Source: Ascidiaceihabitans sp034111945 (GTDB lineage Bacteria > Pseudomonadota > Alphaproteobacteria > Rhodobacterales > Rhodobacteraceae). From it: a DNA stretch of 64,000 nt. The stretch covers positions 61,518-125,517 of the forward strand of contig JBLHSG010000010.1 of assembly GCA_047626725.1 (NCBI GenBank), written 5' to 3'. Within the stretch, counting starts at the first letter, position 1. Each line of letters starts with the position of its first letter. A program made the position numbers and the translations under genes. Positions 1-8,494 of this stretch are shown piece after piece. The notes beneath the pieces were generated by a model that was given only the letters and a program-made list of their open reading frames with translations, was not told the origin of the DNA and made no database searches.

Positions 1-831
1 GGCCTGATGGTCGCTGATAATTGTGCTGTCGTTTTGCAATTTGCAGATCGGGACCAAAATCTCGAGCGAACCAAAATACAGTTCAGCCTTGTGCCCACTG
101 ACCAATACGCGGTGCTGCGGTGACAGGCGCATGTCACGATTTGGCGTGTTAGGGCCCAACGCGCCGCGCTTGATCAATACGGGCCGGATTTTGATGTTTG
201 TCCGCAGGGCTGCCGTCGCGAAATAGCTGCGTTTGACGCCCAGAACAGGCTGCAAACCTTGGTCCTGAGTTTGGACAAGATCACCTTCGCGCAATTCCTC
301 AATCAGAACTGGGCCACGATCTGTTTCGATCAATGAACCGGCGGTAAAGCAGGCGGGGGTCGCCAAATCAGCATACAAAAACGATGGGGATTCGGCGGTC
401 GACACAACAGTTAGAACAACGTTGGTCGGGGGAAACCCGTTGACGCCGCCGACAAATGCCAGCCCTTCAACCGAACCATATGAGGGCAGGGAACTGCCGG
501 TCTGATTGATGTTAAACGCGATCAATGTGTAGGTGTTGCCCGCAGGATCGGACACGACAAACGAATATTCGGCCTCGACCGGTCTGGCGGTGGTATAGGT
601 CACCCCATCCATCGTTTGCCCGGCTGTGAAACTTTGCGTGCTGGATTGGTTGTCCGCAAATGACCCGTTCGATGTGTCATCGATTGTCACCGCGTCCCAA
701 CTGTTGGAATTCAGCACGATTGTTTGGCCGGCAAGGTGCACACCGGACCCTTGGGTTTCGCCAGACAACTGGCCGCCATTGGACACGGTGACCTGCGACG
801 CGCCAAGCGTATATACTGTCTCGATAGCCAC
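1..831 (-). CDS. Hint-domain protein, 3' part beyond window edge
   Basis: Reading the minus strand from a GTG at 831 gives an open frame that runs off the left edge, about 277 residues. The N-terminal part (about 160 residues) begins VAIETVYTLGASQVTVSNGG and is rich in Ser, Thr, Gly and Asn, like a secreted beta-structure. It leads into a Hint (hedgehog/intein) domain starting near base 352 with CFTAGSLIETDRGPV and continuing LIEELREGDLVQTQDQG and LSPQHRVLVSG. The Cys-Phe-Thr-Ala-Gly start and the later Pro-Gln-His are hallmarks of the Hint proteins found in many copies in Rhodobacteraceae. Their function is unknown; self-processing or secretion is usually assumed. The frame is closed by a stop 8 codons above the GTG, so GTG is the only good start. 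The C-terminus is not in the window. Confidence 0.75.
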   Translation of the reverse strand, partial: MAIETVYTLGASQVTVSNGGQLSGETQGSGVHLAGQTIVLNSNSWDAVTIDDTSNGSFADNQSSTQSFTAGQTMDGVTYTTARPVEAEYSFVVSDPAGNTYTLIAFNINQTGSSLPSYGSVEGLAFVGGVNGFPPTNVVLTVVSTAESPSFLYADLATPACFTAGSLIETDRGPVLIEELREGDLVQTQDQGLQPVLGVKRSYFATAALRTNIKIRPVLIKRGALGPNTPNRDMRLSPQHRVLVSGHKAELYFGSLEILVPICKLQNDSTIISDHQA

Positions 832-1252
832 AAATCCGGGTCCATATAGGTTGTTACACGCACGACGATCTCATGGAAATCTGACCCAAGTGTGTTAAAA
901 ATATGGAAACGAGCGGCATGTAGGGCAAGGTGTGGTGCAGATTTCCCTGGATCGTAGGCGGAAACCCGTCAGAAACACGCGCGGTTTTGCCCAATTCGAA
1001 CGTCACCTCCCGCTTTGGCAGGATTGCGTTTCAGGGCCGCCAAATTGGAATTTTAATGCGAATCGCCACAAATCGAATTCACTGAATTTTTCATAACCGT
1101 CTCAATAATCGCGCATTGGATGAATTTTTTCTGCGCAAACAGTGTGTTCGGGGCGCAAAAAACGGCTCATGAGACGTTCAGTCTATTTCCGCATGCAGAA
1201 AACCTGCCTATACTCATCTGTGAAACAACTTAATACTCCGGGGGGACAATAT
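832..1252. other. Intergenic region before ihfB
   Basis: About 420 bases with no convincing coding frame on either strand. It separates the divergent Hint gene and ihfB, so it should hold both promoters. A TATACT at 1209-1214 could be a -10 element for ihfB, but no good -35 partner is visible. In many relatives rpsA lies upstream of ihfB; it is absent here. Confidence 0.5.
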
Positions 1253-1537
1253 ATGATCCGGTCTGAATTGATCCAGAAAATCGCCGATGAAAACCCTCAT
1301 CTGTACCAGCGCGACGTGGAGCGTATTGTGAACACCATTTTTGACGAGGTGACGGCGGCTATGGCGCGCGGTGATCGGGTCGAATTGCGTGGCTTTGGTG
1401 CATTTTCTGTCAAACAACGCGACGCACGTGTGGGGCGCAATCCGCGCACCGGCGAAACAGTCAGCGTTGATGAAAAGCACGTGCCGTTCTTTAAAACTGG
1501 TAAGCTGCTGCGCGACCGTCTGAACGGGAAAGCCTAA
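1253..1537 (+). CDS. ihfB: Integration host factor subunit beta
   Basis: DNA-binding protein of 94 residues that pairs with IHF-alpha to bend DNA during recombination, replication and transcription. It begins MIRSELIQKIADENPHL, the usual IHF-beta start, and contains the conserved DNA-binding arm region GRNPRTGETV (residues 61-70) followed by the HVPFFKTGK segment. The length equals that of the family. A longer reading frame extends upstream, but the ATG at 1253 follows a G-rich ribosome-binding stretch and matches the family start. The next gene begins at the base after its stop codon, so the two are almost certainly co-transcribed, as in other Proteobacteria where ihfB precedes a LapA-type gene. 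Confidence 0.95.
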   Translation: MIRSELIQKIADENPHLYQRDVERIVNTIFDEVTAAMARGDRVELRGFGAFSVKQRDARVGRNPRTGETVSVDEKHVPFFKTGKLLRDRLNGKA

Positions 1538-1888
1538 ATGCGTTATGTTCGTTATGTGTGCATCGCATTTTTCGCGATTGCCTTGATTGCTGTGGCCTTG
1601 GCCAACCGGACTTTGGTGACATTAAAAGTATTACCAAACGAAGTTGCGGGCATGTTTGCCGTCAATCCATCAATCGAGTTGCCGCTGTTTGTGGTTATCT
1701 TTGGTGGTCTGATTACGGGCCTGCTGGTCGGGTTTGTTTGGGAGTGGTTTCGCGAACATAACATCCGGTCCGAAGCGAACAAAGCAGGGCGCAATGTACG
1801 CAAACTGGAACGCGAAGTTGCCCGCCTAAAAGGTGATCAAGCAACCGGTGGCGACGATGTGCTGGCCATTCTGGACAAGGCAAGCTGA
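1538..1888 (+). CDS. LapA-domain (DUF1049) inner-membrane protein
   Basis: Small membrane protein of 116 residues. Two hydrophobic segments are seen, at about residues 6-22 and 46-68, followed by a basic, charged cytoplasmic tail (NIRSEANKAGRNVRKLEREVARLKG) that should form a coiled coil. This is the lipopolysaccharide assembly protein A architecture (two helices plus C-terminal coil). In enterobacteria LapA works with LapB to control LpxC and lipopolysaccharide level; whether this protein does so is inferred from family only. Its ATG directly follows the ihfB stop codon, and trpF begins 8 bases after its end. Confidence 0.8.
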   Translation: MRYVRYVCIAFFAIALIAVALANRTLVTLKVLPNEVAGMFAVNPSIELPLFVVIFGGLITGLLVGFVWEWFREHNIRSEANKAGRNVRKLEREVARLKGDQATGGDDVLAILDKAS

Positions 1889-1896
1889 CCAAACCC

Positions 1897-2547
1897 ATGT
1901 CTGCAAAAATCGCTGTCAAAATCTGCGGACTGACGCAGCCTAGGGATGTGTCTGCCACTGTTGCGGCGGGTGCAGCCTATTGTGGGTTTGTGTTTTTCGA
2001 AAAATCCCCCCGATCGGTGACCTTGGAACAGGCCGCGCAGTTATCGCTGTTGGCCCCGGTTGGTTTGGCCAAAGTCGCGTTGGTCGTGAATGCCGATAAT
2101 GATTTTCTGGATGCATTGGTCGCACAGGTGCCTTTGGATGTTTTGCAATTGCACGGCTCTGAAACGCCCGAACGCGTGGCAGAGGTTAAGGCGCGATTTG
2201 GCCTGCCTGTGATGAAAGCGGTTGGCGTTGCAGATGCCAGCGATTTGCCCGCCCTTGATACATACATGCACGTAGCCGATCAGATTTTGGTGGATGCCAA
2301 ACCACCAAAAGACGCGGTTTTGCCGGGTGGGAACGGGCTGGCATTCGACTGGCGCTTGATCGCTGGACGCTACTGGACCAAGCCCTGGATGTTGGCCGGT
2401 GGTTTGACGCCAGACAACGTCGCGCAAGCCATCAAAATGACCGGCGCGCGACAGGTCGATGTCAGTTCAGGCGTTGAATCCGCACCGGGTGTCAAAGACG
2501 CTGCATTGATCCGCGCATTTGGCCAAGCAGCACAGGAAACAGCATGA
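1897..2547 (+). CDS. trpF: Phosphoribosylanthranilate isomerase
   Basis: Third step of tryptophan synthesis from anthranilate: Amadori rearrangement of phosphoribosylanthranilate to CdRP in the cytoplasm. The 216-residue protein is a single TIM barrel. It carries the catalytic Cys in VKICGLTQPRD (residues 7-17), the phosphate-binding segments GLTPDNV and DVSSGVESAPGVKD near the C-terminus, and the general-acid Asp in the LVDAKPP strand. Length is typical. It overlaps the following small gene by four bases (ATGA) and lies just upstream of trpB, a common alphaproteobacterial arrangement. Confidence 0.95.
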   Translation: MSAKIAVKICGLTQPRDVSATVAAGAAYCGFVFFEKSPRSVTLEQAAQLSLLAPVGLAKVALVVNADNDFLDALVAQVPLDVLQLHGSETPERVAEVKARFGLPVMKAVGVADASDLPALDTYMHVADQILVDAKPPKDAVLPGGNGLAFDWRLIAGRYWTKPWMLAGGLTPDNVAQAIKMTGARQVDVSSGVESAPGVKDAALIRAFGQAAQETA

Positions 2548-2879
2548 GATTTTTGATTCTGATCGTCCTGTTACTCGGGCTGGCGGCTGCCATGGTCATC
2601 ACCAACCCTGATCGCAATGACGTTGATGCCGAAGTCGAGGCGCAATTGCTGAGTTCCATTGACGCACTTGATACCAGCGCCAATCAGGACCCAACCGTCA
2701 AACTGATTTTCAACACCTGCAAGCTCAGCCGGAATGCCTGCGTTAAAGTGATGAAATCCTTGGTTTCGGTGACTGTTGACGACAAAATTGTCTATTCGAA
2801 CATCACGGTGCAATTCGGGAACGAGGCCCCGATCCAGTGTTATGGTGCCCTGACCCGCGTGATTTGTCCCGACCTGTAA
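2544..2879 (+). CDS. Small exported or anchored hypothetical protein
   Basis: A 111-residue protein whose start overlaps the trpF stop by four bases, so it is translationally coupled. A hydrophobic N-terminus (about residues 3-19) is a signal peptide or membrane anchor and is followed by TNPDRNDVDAEVEAQL. Four Cys residues are present (CKLSRNAC, CYG and near-terminal CPD), which could form disulfides outside the cytoplasm. Similar small proteins sit between trpF and trpB in other Rhodobacteraceae, as far as I recall. I know no function; nothing in it resembles a tryptophan enzyme. Confidence 0.7.
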   Translation: MRFLILIVLLLGLAAAMVITNPDRNDVDAEVEAQLLSSIDALDTSANQDPTVKLIFNTCKLSRNACVKVMKSLVSVTVDDKIVYSNITVQFGNEAPIQCYGALTRVICPDL

Positions 2880-2946
2880 GCACAGTCCGCTTTACCCGTC
2901 TGCGCGCATCCGATACATCCAAAGAGACGCGATTTGGAGCATATCG

Positions 2947-4176
2947 ATGAACGATCTTTTCAACTCTTTCATGACCGGACCAGACGAACAGGGCCGCTTT
3001 GGCGACTTTGGTGGCCGGTTTGTATCTGAAACCCTGATGCCGCTGATCCTGAGCCTTGAAGAAGAATACGAAAAGGCCAAGACCGACGACAGTTTCTGGG
3101 CAGAGATGAATGATCTGTGGACCAACTATGTCGGCCGCCCCAGCCCGCTGTATCATTGCGAACGCCTGACCGAACATCTGGGCGGTGCCAAGATTTACAT
3201 GAAACGTGACGAGCTGAACCACACCGGCGCGCATAAAATCAACAACGTGCTAGGCCAGATTATTCTGGCCCGTCGCATGGGCAAAACGCGTATCATCGCC
3301 GAAACCGGTGCGGGCCAACACGGCGTTGCAACCGCGACAGTTTGTGCGAAATTTGGCCTCAAATGCGTGGTTTACATGGGCGCACACGATGTTGAACGCC
3401 AATCGCCAAACGTATTCCGCATGCGCCTTTTGGGGGCCGAAGTGATCCCTGTCACCTCAGGTCGCGGCACATTAAAAGACGCGATGAACGACGCGCTGCG
3501 CGACTGGGTGACCAACGTGCGCGACACATTCTATTGCATCGGCACAGTTGCAGGCCCGCACCCGTATCCCGCGATGGTCCGTGATTTTCAGTCGATCATC
3601 GGCAAAGAAGTCCGCGAACAGATGATGGCCGCCGAGGGCCGTTTCCCCGACACATTGATCGCTGCAATCGGTGGTGGATCAAACGCGATGGGCCTGTTTT
3701 TCCCGTTCCTCGATGACAAAGAGGTCAACATCATCGGGGTCGAGGCCGGCGGCAAAGGCGTGAATGCCAAGATGGAACATTGCGCATCCCTGACAGGCGG
3801 ACGCCCCGGCGTTCTGCACGGCAACCGCACCTATTTGTTGCAAGACGACGATGGCCAGATCCTCGAAGGCTATTCAATCTCGGCCGGTCTGGACTACCCC
3901 GGCATCGGCCCCGAACACTCGTGGTTACACGACATTGGCCGCGCGAAATACGTGTCGATCACCGACGTTGAAGCACTTGAGGCGTTCCAACTGTGCTGCA
4001 CGCTCGAAGGGATCATTCCGGCGCTGGAACCGTCCCACGCGCTGGCCCACGTGATGAAAATGGCACCCGATTTGCCAGCCGATCACATCATCTGCATGAA
4101 CATGTGTGGGCGCGGGGACAAAGACATCTTTACGGTCGCACGCGCGCTTGATTTTGACATGGGCGAGTTTGCTTAA
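2947..4176 (+). CDS. trpB: Tryptophan synthase beta chain
   Basis: Condenses indole and L-serine to tryptophan using pyridoxal phosphate, in an alpha2beta2 complex with TrpA. The 409-residue length is typical. The PLP lysine lies in HTGAHKINN (about residue 98), the Gly-rich phosphate loop is GGGSNAMG, and GRGDKD is near the C-terminus. A regular ATG with upstream GGAG is present. The partner gene trpA is not adjacent but on the other strand near 14.0-14.8 kb, so the two subunits must be expressed from different transcripts. Confidence 0.97.
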   Translation: MNDLFNSFMTGPDEQGRFGDFGGRFVSETLMPLILSLEEEYEKAKTDDSFWAEMNDLWTNYVGRPSPLYHCERLTEHLGGAKIYMKRDELNHTGAHKINNVLGQIILARRMGKTRIIAETGAGQHGVATATVCAKFGLKCVVYMGAHDVERQSPNVFRMRLLGAEVIPVTSGRGTLKDAMNDALRDWVTNVRDTFYCIGTVAGPHPYPAMVRDFQSIIGKEVREQMMAAEGRFPDTLIAAIGGGSNAMGLFFPFLDDKEVNIIGVEAGGKGVNAKMEHCASLTGGRPGVLHGNRTYLLQDDDGQILEGYSISAGLDYPGIGPEHSWLHDIGRAKYVSITDVEALEAFQLCCTLEGIIPALEPSHALAHVMKMAPDLPADHIICMNMCGRGDKDIFTVARALDFDMGEFA

Positions 4177-4203
4177 GGCAAGAGCATTGTGTGACATAGT
4201 CTG

Positions 4204-4992
4204 CTAAGGCTTGCAGATGTCTGGCAGAATATGTCGCTGATGCAGCCTGTCGTTAAAAGAACAGCTGTGTATCCATTTTGCATTGAGATTGACGGGCATT
4301 TGATCTTTCCATGCCCATGCTCCGTCAAACAATGCGGTGGATAGACCAATTGCATCTTTGAAGGTGGCTTTCGATAAAAAGGCTCCTGTAAAGTCAGCGT
4401 TGGTGACGTCGGCACGGGTGAAGTCAGCGTCTTCGAGATTGCCGCGTTGAAATTCAGCCTTTTCGAGATCGACGTCCTTGAAGCTTGTCTCGACTAATTT
4501 CGCGCCATTGAATTTGGTCATTTTAAGAGACGCGTTGTCCAGAACCGAACATGTTAAGTCGGCGCCGTTCAAGTTTGCGTTGTCCATTTTGATGTCAGAA
4601 AATGCACCAAACTGCAGGAAAACAGGAGCTTTACAACGAAATGTGTTTGTGTCCCAGTTTTCTGGTCCACCCATTTTGGCACAGCTCACATCGATACCAC
4701 TCATATTTCGATCTTGCGTTTTGAGGTATTCGATGGCCTCCACTTTCCCACTGTTGCCTACGGCTTGGGTTGCAAGAGATGACCAAGCACGATTGATGGC
4801 GTCGCTCTTAAGGTCTGCTCGGGCGGCATTTCGATCTTCGATATCAATGAGAAAAGTGACAGTACCCAAAACAATCGAAACAAAGGTGGCCATAAGAACA
4901 ATGCGCTCGAACTGTGCCCACTTGGAGGATTTGGTTCGGGGATTGTTTTGAGGCGCTTCTTGCGGAGGAATTGGGACCGTTTCTTTGTGCAT
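4204..4992 (-). CDS. Membrane-anchored pentapeptide-repeat protein
   Basis: 262 residues. One hydrophobic segment (about 32-50) follows a short charged N-terminus. From about residue 135 the sequence follows the pentapeptide pattern A(D/N)LXX: NANLNGADLTCSVLDNASL, then NLEDADFTRADVTNADF, which folds as a right-handed quadrilateral beta-helix. Several Cys residues precede and follow the repeats. The start ATG lies one base after the stop of the upstream DUF2237 gene and has GAGG before it, so the two are coupled. The helix probably faces the periplasm or the cytoplasmic membrane surface; the function is unknown. It is convergent with trpB. Confidence 0.75.
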   Translation of the reverse strand: MHKETVPIPPQEAPQNNPRTKSSKWAQFERIVLMATFVSIVLGTVTFLIDIEDRNAARADLKSDAINRAWSSLATQAVGNSGKVEAIEYLKTQDRNMSGIDVSCAKMGGPENWDTNTFRCKAPVFLQFGAFSDIKMDNANLNGADLTCSVLDNASLKMTKFNGAKLVETSFKDVDLEKAEFQRGNLEDADFTRADVTNADFTGAFLSKATFKDAIGLSTALFDGAWAWKDQMPVNLNAKWIHSCSFNDRLHQRHILPDICKP

Positions 4993-4993
4993 G

Positions 4994-5368
4994 TTAAACC
5001 TCTTGTGCGTTTCTTTTCAAAACCTCCAATGGCACAATCTCCAGCGCCCGTTTATGCGTGGCCTCTAGATGTACTTTCGGGGCGGCCCCTTCGTCATGCG
5101 CCTGCAAAAAACGGCCAGCACATAAACACCACGGATCACCTTCCTTGAGGCCTGCAAACCCGTAGGCAGGTTGGGGCGTAGACAGGTCGTTGCCGAGGTA
5201 TTTGGACAGGGCGAGAAATTCGGCTGTCATCACCGCGCAAACCGTGTGGCTGCCTGCGTCTGCCGCACAGGTGTTGCAGTGCCCGTCGCGGAAAAATCCG
5301 GTCACAGGGTCGGTGCCGCAGATGATCAAAGGGCCGCCTAAAACATTGATGCTGTCATCGGGTTCCAT
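4994..5368 (-). CDS. DUF2237 family protein
   Basis: 124-residue conserved protein. It shows the family features GFFRDGHCNTCAADAGSHTVCAVMTAEFL, GNDLSTP and GLKEGDPWCLCAGRFLQA, with conserved Cys, His and Asp that could bind a metal; no activity has been established to my knowledge. The ATG at 5368 follows AAAGGA and sits three bases after the upstream serine-hydrolase stop. The three genes hydrolase, DUF2237 and pentapeptide protein form one minus-strand operon. Confidence 0.85.
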   Translation of the reverse strand: MEPDDSINVLGGPLIICGTDPVTGFFRDGHCNTCAADAGSHTVCAVMTAEFLALSKYLGNDLSTPQPAYGFAGLKEGDPWCLCAGRFLQAHDEGAAPKVHLEATHKRALEIVPLEVLKRNAQEV

Positions 5369-5371
5369 GGA

Positions 5372-6547
5372 TTATCCTTTGCTCGCTGCGGTGATTTGTC
5401 GAAACATATCAACGTTTTGATCCGATACACCGTCATCGCGAAATTTCTTGTCCGCCGCAGTCGACACGATCACAACACCCGCCGCTTTGTCGATGTAAAC
5501 GTACTGCCCATAGATACCGCGGCCCATGAATTCGTTGCCGGCAACCGCGCCAACAGGCACCCACCATTGATAGCCGTAGGCGAATACGCCGGGCTTGGTT
5601 TTTGCACTTGGCGTTGTGGATTCAGCGACCCAAGCAGCGGGCACAATCTGTTGACCGTTGTAATTTCCGTCCTGCAAAATCATCTGCCCAAACCGCGCAT
5701 AATCGCGTGTCGTGACGTTCAAACCGCCCAGCACAAATGCGACACCAACGCCGTCTGTCAGATAGTAGGGCGACTGTTCCAGACCCAATTTCGAGATCAG
5801 TTTTTCGCTCATCAAATCGGGGATGGATCGGCCTGTCGCGCCGCGCGCAATCATTCCGACAACATGCGTGTCGATCGATGTGTAGTTCCATTCAGCACCG
5901 GCGGGTGCGTAGGTTTCGGTCAAACCAGCTGCAAAATCATCCATTTTTCCGCCCAAAGCCAGCACGCGGCCCATGCGATTGATGTCTGAATCGTAGTCCA
6001 GATAATCCTCGTCAAATGTGATGCCGCTGGACATTTGCAGCACGTTGCGCACGGTCGCGCCGTCGTATGCGCCGCCCTTTAGTGCGGGGGCGTATTTGAT
6101 TGCAGGATCGTCAAGCGACGCAATCGCGCCTTCGCCCACGAGAATTCCAAACAAGGCTGACAAATAGCTTTTCGCGACGGACCAACTGATGCGGCGGTCA
6201 CCCTCAAGGGTGCCTTGATAGTAGGCTTCGTGTACGATTTCGCCGTCTTTCAGCACCAAGGTCGACGTCACAGTGCGGTCGGTGACCCAAGGTGCGTAAT
6301 CGTCGGGCATTTGCATTTGCGACCCGTCTGACAACGCGGCAACAGGCCCATCGCCACGCGACATTTCGACGTTCAAAAACGCGTCATTCATATTCGAGAA
6401 GTTGGCGACAATCCGGTCTGCCTCAAACAGGGAATTCACGGCCATCAAGCGCCCGATTTCCTCACGTTTCCAGACACCTACTGCAATCGCCGCGAGGACC
6501 AAAACCAGCAGTATCCTTGCACCCCATTTGAAAATCTTGCGCATCAT
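5372..6547 (-). CDS. Beta-lactamase-family serine hydrolase
   Basis: 391 residues. An N-terminal hydrophobic segment (about 10-25) anchors or exports the protein. The SxxK nucleophile motif is Ser123-Val-Ala-Lys126 in SWSVAKSY, and a YxS motif lies in EWNYTSIDTHVVG, as in class C beta-lactamases and 6-aminohexanoate-dimer hydrolases. The C-terminal part has YGYQWWVP and GIYGQYVYID, which fit the 6-aminohexanoate-dimer hydrolase branch. The substrate is unknown; an esterase, amidase or D-aminopeptidase role is equally possible. It is the first gene of a three-gene operon. Confidence 0.8.
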   Translation of the reverse strand: MMRKIFKWGARILLVLVLAAIAVGVWKREEIGRLMAVNSLFEADRIVANFSNMNDAFLNVEMSRGDGPVAALSDGSQMQMPDDYAPWVTDRTVTSTLVLKDGEIVHEAYYQGTLEGDRRISWSVAKSYLSALFGILVGEGAIASLDDPAIKYAPALKGGAYDGATVRNVLQMSSGITFDEDYLDYDSDINRMGRVLALGGKMDDFAAGLTETYAPAGAEWNYTSIDTHVVGMIARGATGRSIPDLMSEKLISKLGLEQSPYYLTDGVGVAFVLGGLNVTTRDYARFGQMILQDGNYNGQQIVPAAWVAESTTPSAKTKPGVFAYGYQWWVPVGAVAGNEFMGRGIYGQYVYIDKAAGVVIVSTAADKKFRDDGVSDQNVDMFRQITAASKG

Positions 6548-6607
6548 GTTTCTCCCTTAATGTTCAGTTAGACATGGCGGATGCCAAAGTGCAAAGGCAA
6601 CCTTGCG

Positions 6608-7648
6608 TTAGGCGTTATGGGTCCATTTGATCCAGCGGCCATGAAAGTCTGCGCGCCCCAAGTACAGGTCGATATCACCGGGCCACATCCGCAGACGAAG
6701 GGCGGCACCAACAGCCCCTGTCGCGTCACCATCGGTTTCCATCGACAGCCATGCCAGCGGGGTTTCGTGCGTGGCGCGCGCACCAGCGGCCTCTATCAGT
6801 GCGGTGCCGCGTGCTTGGGACTCAGCCGGAAAATACTGCCATGCTACGGTGTGTTCAATGAGGTGCAAGTGACCCTGCGCGGGGGTCGTCAACCGCATTT
6901 CCAACCAGTCAATTGCGTCGCCTTTTTCAACCTTTGTTGTCATCGCGGCAGCCGCTGCTTTGGTCAGGGTCAATCGATGCGGTTGATCGGCCCAAAGATA
7001 GGCGGTCAGGCGCAACAAATCGTCCGCATCCGTTGGGTCCAGCGGGTTCAAATCAACACCGGCGCGCGCCGCGATACGGGGCGACGCGTTCGGGGGCAGG
7101 GGGCCATCCCAATCCGGCGCAAGGTCAAGAGTGGCGTTAGCAGGGCCAAACCGCGCGTCGCCAATGCGCACAGCAAATTGGTCCCACATCAAGTTCAGGC
7201 CGCCACTGGCCCCCAATTCGGAAATAACCAGCGGGCGATCAAAATACGACAAGGCCACATGCGCGCCGGCGATTAACGCAGCAGACCGGCGGACTTCGTT
7301 GGTTTGGGGCGGGCTTTTTGTCCACTCCAGCATGAATGTTTCGTGGTTCGTCAACGCGATCTGAATGGCCGCGCGCAGGGTGTCATCATCAACCTGATTT
7401 GGTGGATAGGCGGCGATCAAGGCAGGGCAGGTTTGCGTCAAAACCAGCGCGTGCAGGCCGCCACAAATGCGCAAAGGCAGCGAATGACCAGCAGGCCCAA
7501 CATCACCGGAATACTCTGCCATCGCTTGGCCTAACGGCGTGCGCGCGTCCCAATCTTGGGACAAAATGCGCAACACACGACCCATCAGCGGTGATCCCAT
7601 GCGCGCACAGGTTTCTGACTGGTCTTCAAAGGCCTTGAGCAAGCTCAT
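6608..7648 (-). CDS. DUF2332 family protein
   Basis: 346 residues, matching the length of DUF2332 proteins. Recognisable segments are the N-terminal DQSETCARMGSPLMGRVL, the central ISELGASGGLNLMWDQF and the C-terminal LRLRMWPGD. The ELGASGGLNL motif resembles the SAM-binding motif I of methyltransferases, but I know no demonstrated activity. The start codon overlaps the stop of pth by four bases (ATGA), so it is translated downstream of pth. Confidence 0.85.
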   Translation of the reverse strand: MSLLKAFEDQSETCARMGSPLMGRVLRILSQDWDARTPLGQAMAEYSGDVGPAGHSLPLRICGGLHALVLTQTCPALIAAYPPNQVDDDTLRAAIQIALTNHETFMLEWTKSPPQTNEVRRSAALIAGAHVALSYFDRPLVISELGASGGLNLMWDQFAVRIGDARFGPANATLDLAPDWDGPLPPNASPRIAARAGVDLNPLDPTDADDLLRLTAYLWADQPHRLTLTKAAAAAMTTKVEKGDAIDWLEMRLTTPAQGHLHLIEHTVAWQYFPAESQARGTALIEAAGARATHETPLAWLSMETDGDATGAVGAALRLRMWPGDIDLYLGRADFHGRWIKWTHNA

Positions 7649-8340
7649 TTGAACCGTTCCATCAGTTTTTGCATCGCGCTGCGGGTGTCTTTTTCCGGTT
7701 CTGGTTCCGGGGTTTTGGCGACTTGCGCAGGTTGTTTAGGCTTGCTTGCTTTGGTCCCGGTACTTTCGCGCTGGGGCGAGACACGTATGCCCACGGCGTT
7801 CATGAATTTTGCAGGATCACCTGCGGCCAAAAACGCAGCACCATCGGAACATCCGCGCAGCACATCATCAAGCCAATCCTGATCCGCTTTGGTGAAATCA
7901 TGCAGCACAAAACCCGGCACGCGATCTTTGTGACCGGGGTGACCAACGCCAAGACGCACGCGCCCGTAATCCGCACCGATGTGCGCGTGGATGGATCGCA
8001 GCCCGTTGTGCCCCGCATGTCCACCACCAATTTTGTGTTTCACTTTGCCCGGGGCCAGATCGATTTCGTCATGTAAAACAACGATATCCGCAGGTTCCAG
8101 TTTGTGAAACCGCATGGCTGCACTGACCGATTGACCGGAATTGTTCATGAACGTTTCAGGCTTGAGCAGGACAGCGCGATCTGATCCAAACCGCCCTTCG
8201 CTGACTTGACCAAGGTGTTTTGATTTCCAAGGACCAAACCCATGATCGCTGGCGATCTGATCCAATGCCATAAACCCGATATTGTGACGGTGACCTGCAT
8301 ATTTGGCACCGGGATTGCCAAGCCCAACAATCAATTTCAT
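7645..8340 (-). CDS. pth: Peptidyl-tRNA hydrolase
   Basis: Cytoplasmic enzyme that cleaves peptidyl-tRNA released prematurely from ribosomes. It begins MKLIVGLGNPGAKYAGHRHN with the catalytic His (residue 19) before Asn and has PETFMNNSG and HDEIDL, all family landmarks. At 231 residues it is about 35-40 longer than the E. coli enzyme because of a Lys/Pro/Glu-rich C-terminal tail (TKASKPKQPAQVAKTPEPEPEKD), which is common in Rhodobacteraceae. It lies downstream of rplY, with a terminator between them, a pairing often seen in bacteria. Confidence 0.95.
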   Translation of the reverse strand: MKLIVGLGNPGAKYAGHRHNIGFMALDQIASDHGFGPWKSKHLGQVSEGRFGSDRAVLLKPETFMNNSGQSVSAAMRFHKLEPADIVVLHDEIDLAPGKVKHKIGGGHAGHNGLRSIHAHIGADYGRVRLGVGHPGHKDRVPGFVLHDFTKADQDWLDDVLRGCSDGAAFLAAGDPAKFMNAVGIRVSPQRESTGTKASKPKQPAQVAKTPEPEPEKDTRSAMQKLMERFK

Positions 8341-8433
8341 AACTGCACTCCTTGTTCTTGACCCCTTTTACACGCGATCAGGCGGACACTCCACCACGCC
8401 CGAACACCCGTCAGCAAACTGGCGAAACCGCAC

Positions 8434-8470
8434 AAAAAAAGCGAGGCCCCTAAAGGGAGGCCCCGCTTTC
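8434..8470 (-). terminator. Rho-independent terminator after rplY
   Basis: On the minus strand a GC-rich stem (GCGGGGCCTCC paired with GGGGCCTCGC around a CTTTA loop) is followed by seven T residues. It lies 25 bases after the rplY stop and so separates rplY from pth. Confidence 0.85.
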
Positions 8471-8494
8471 AACACATGCCTTGCGGCGATGGGT

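Noticed and set aside
6581..7276. 231-codon plus-strand frame
   Set aside because: It is antisense to the DUF2332 gene, which has clear family motifs; the plus frame is low in protein-like pattern.
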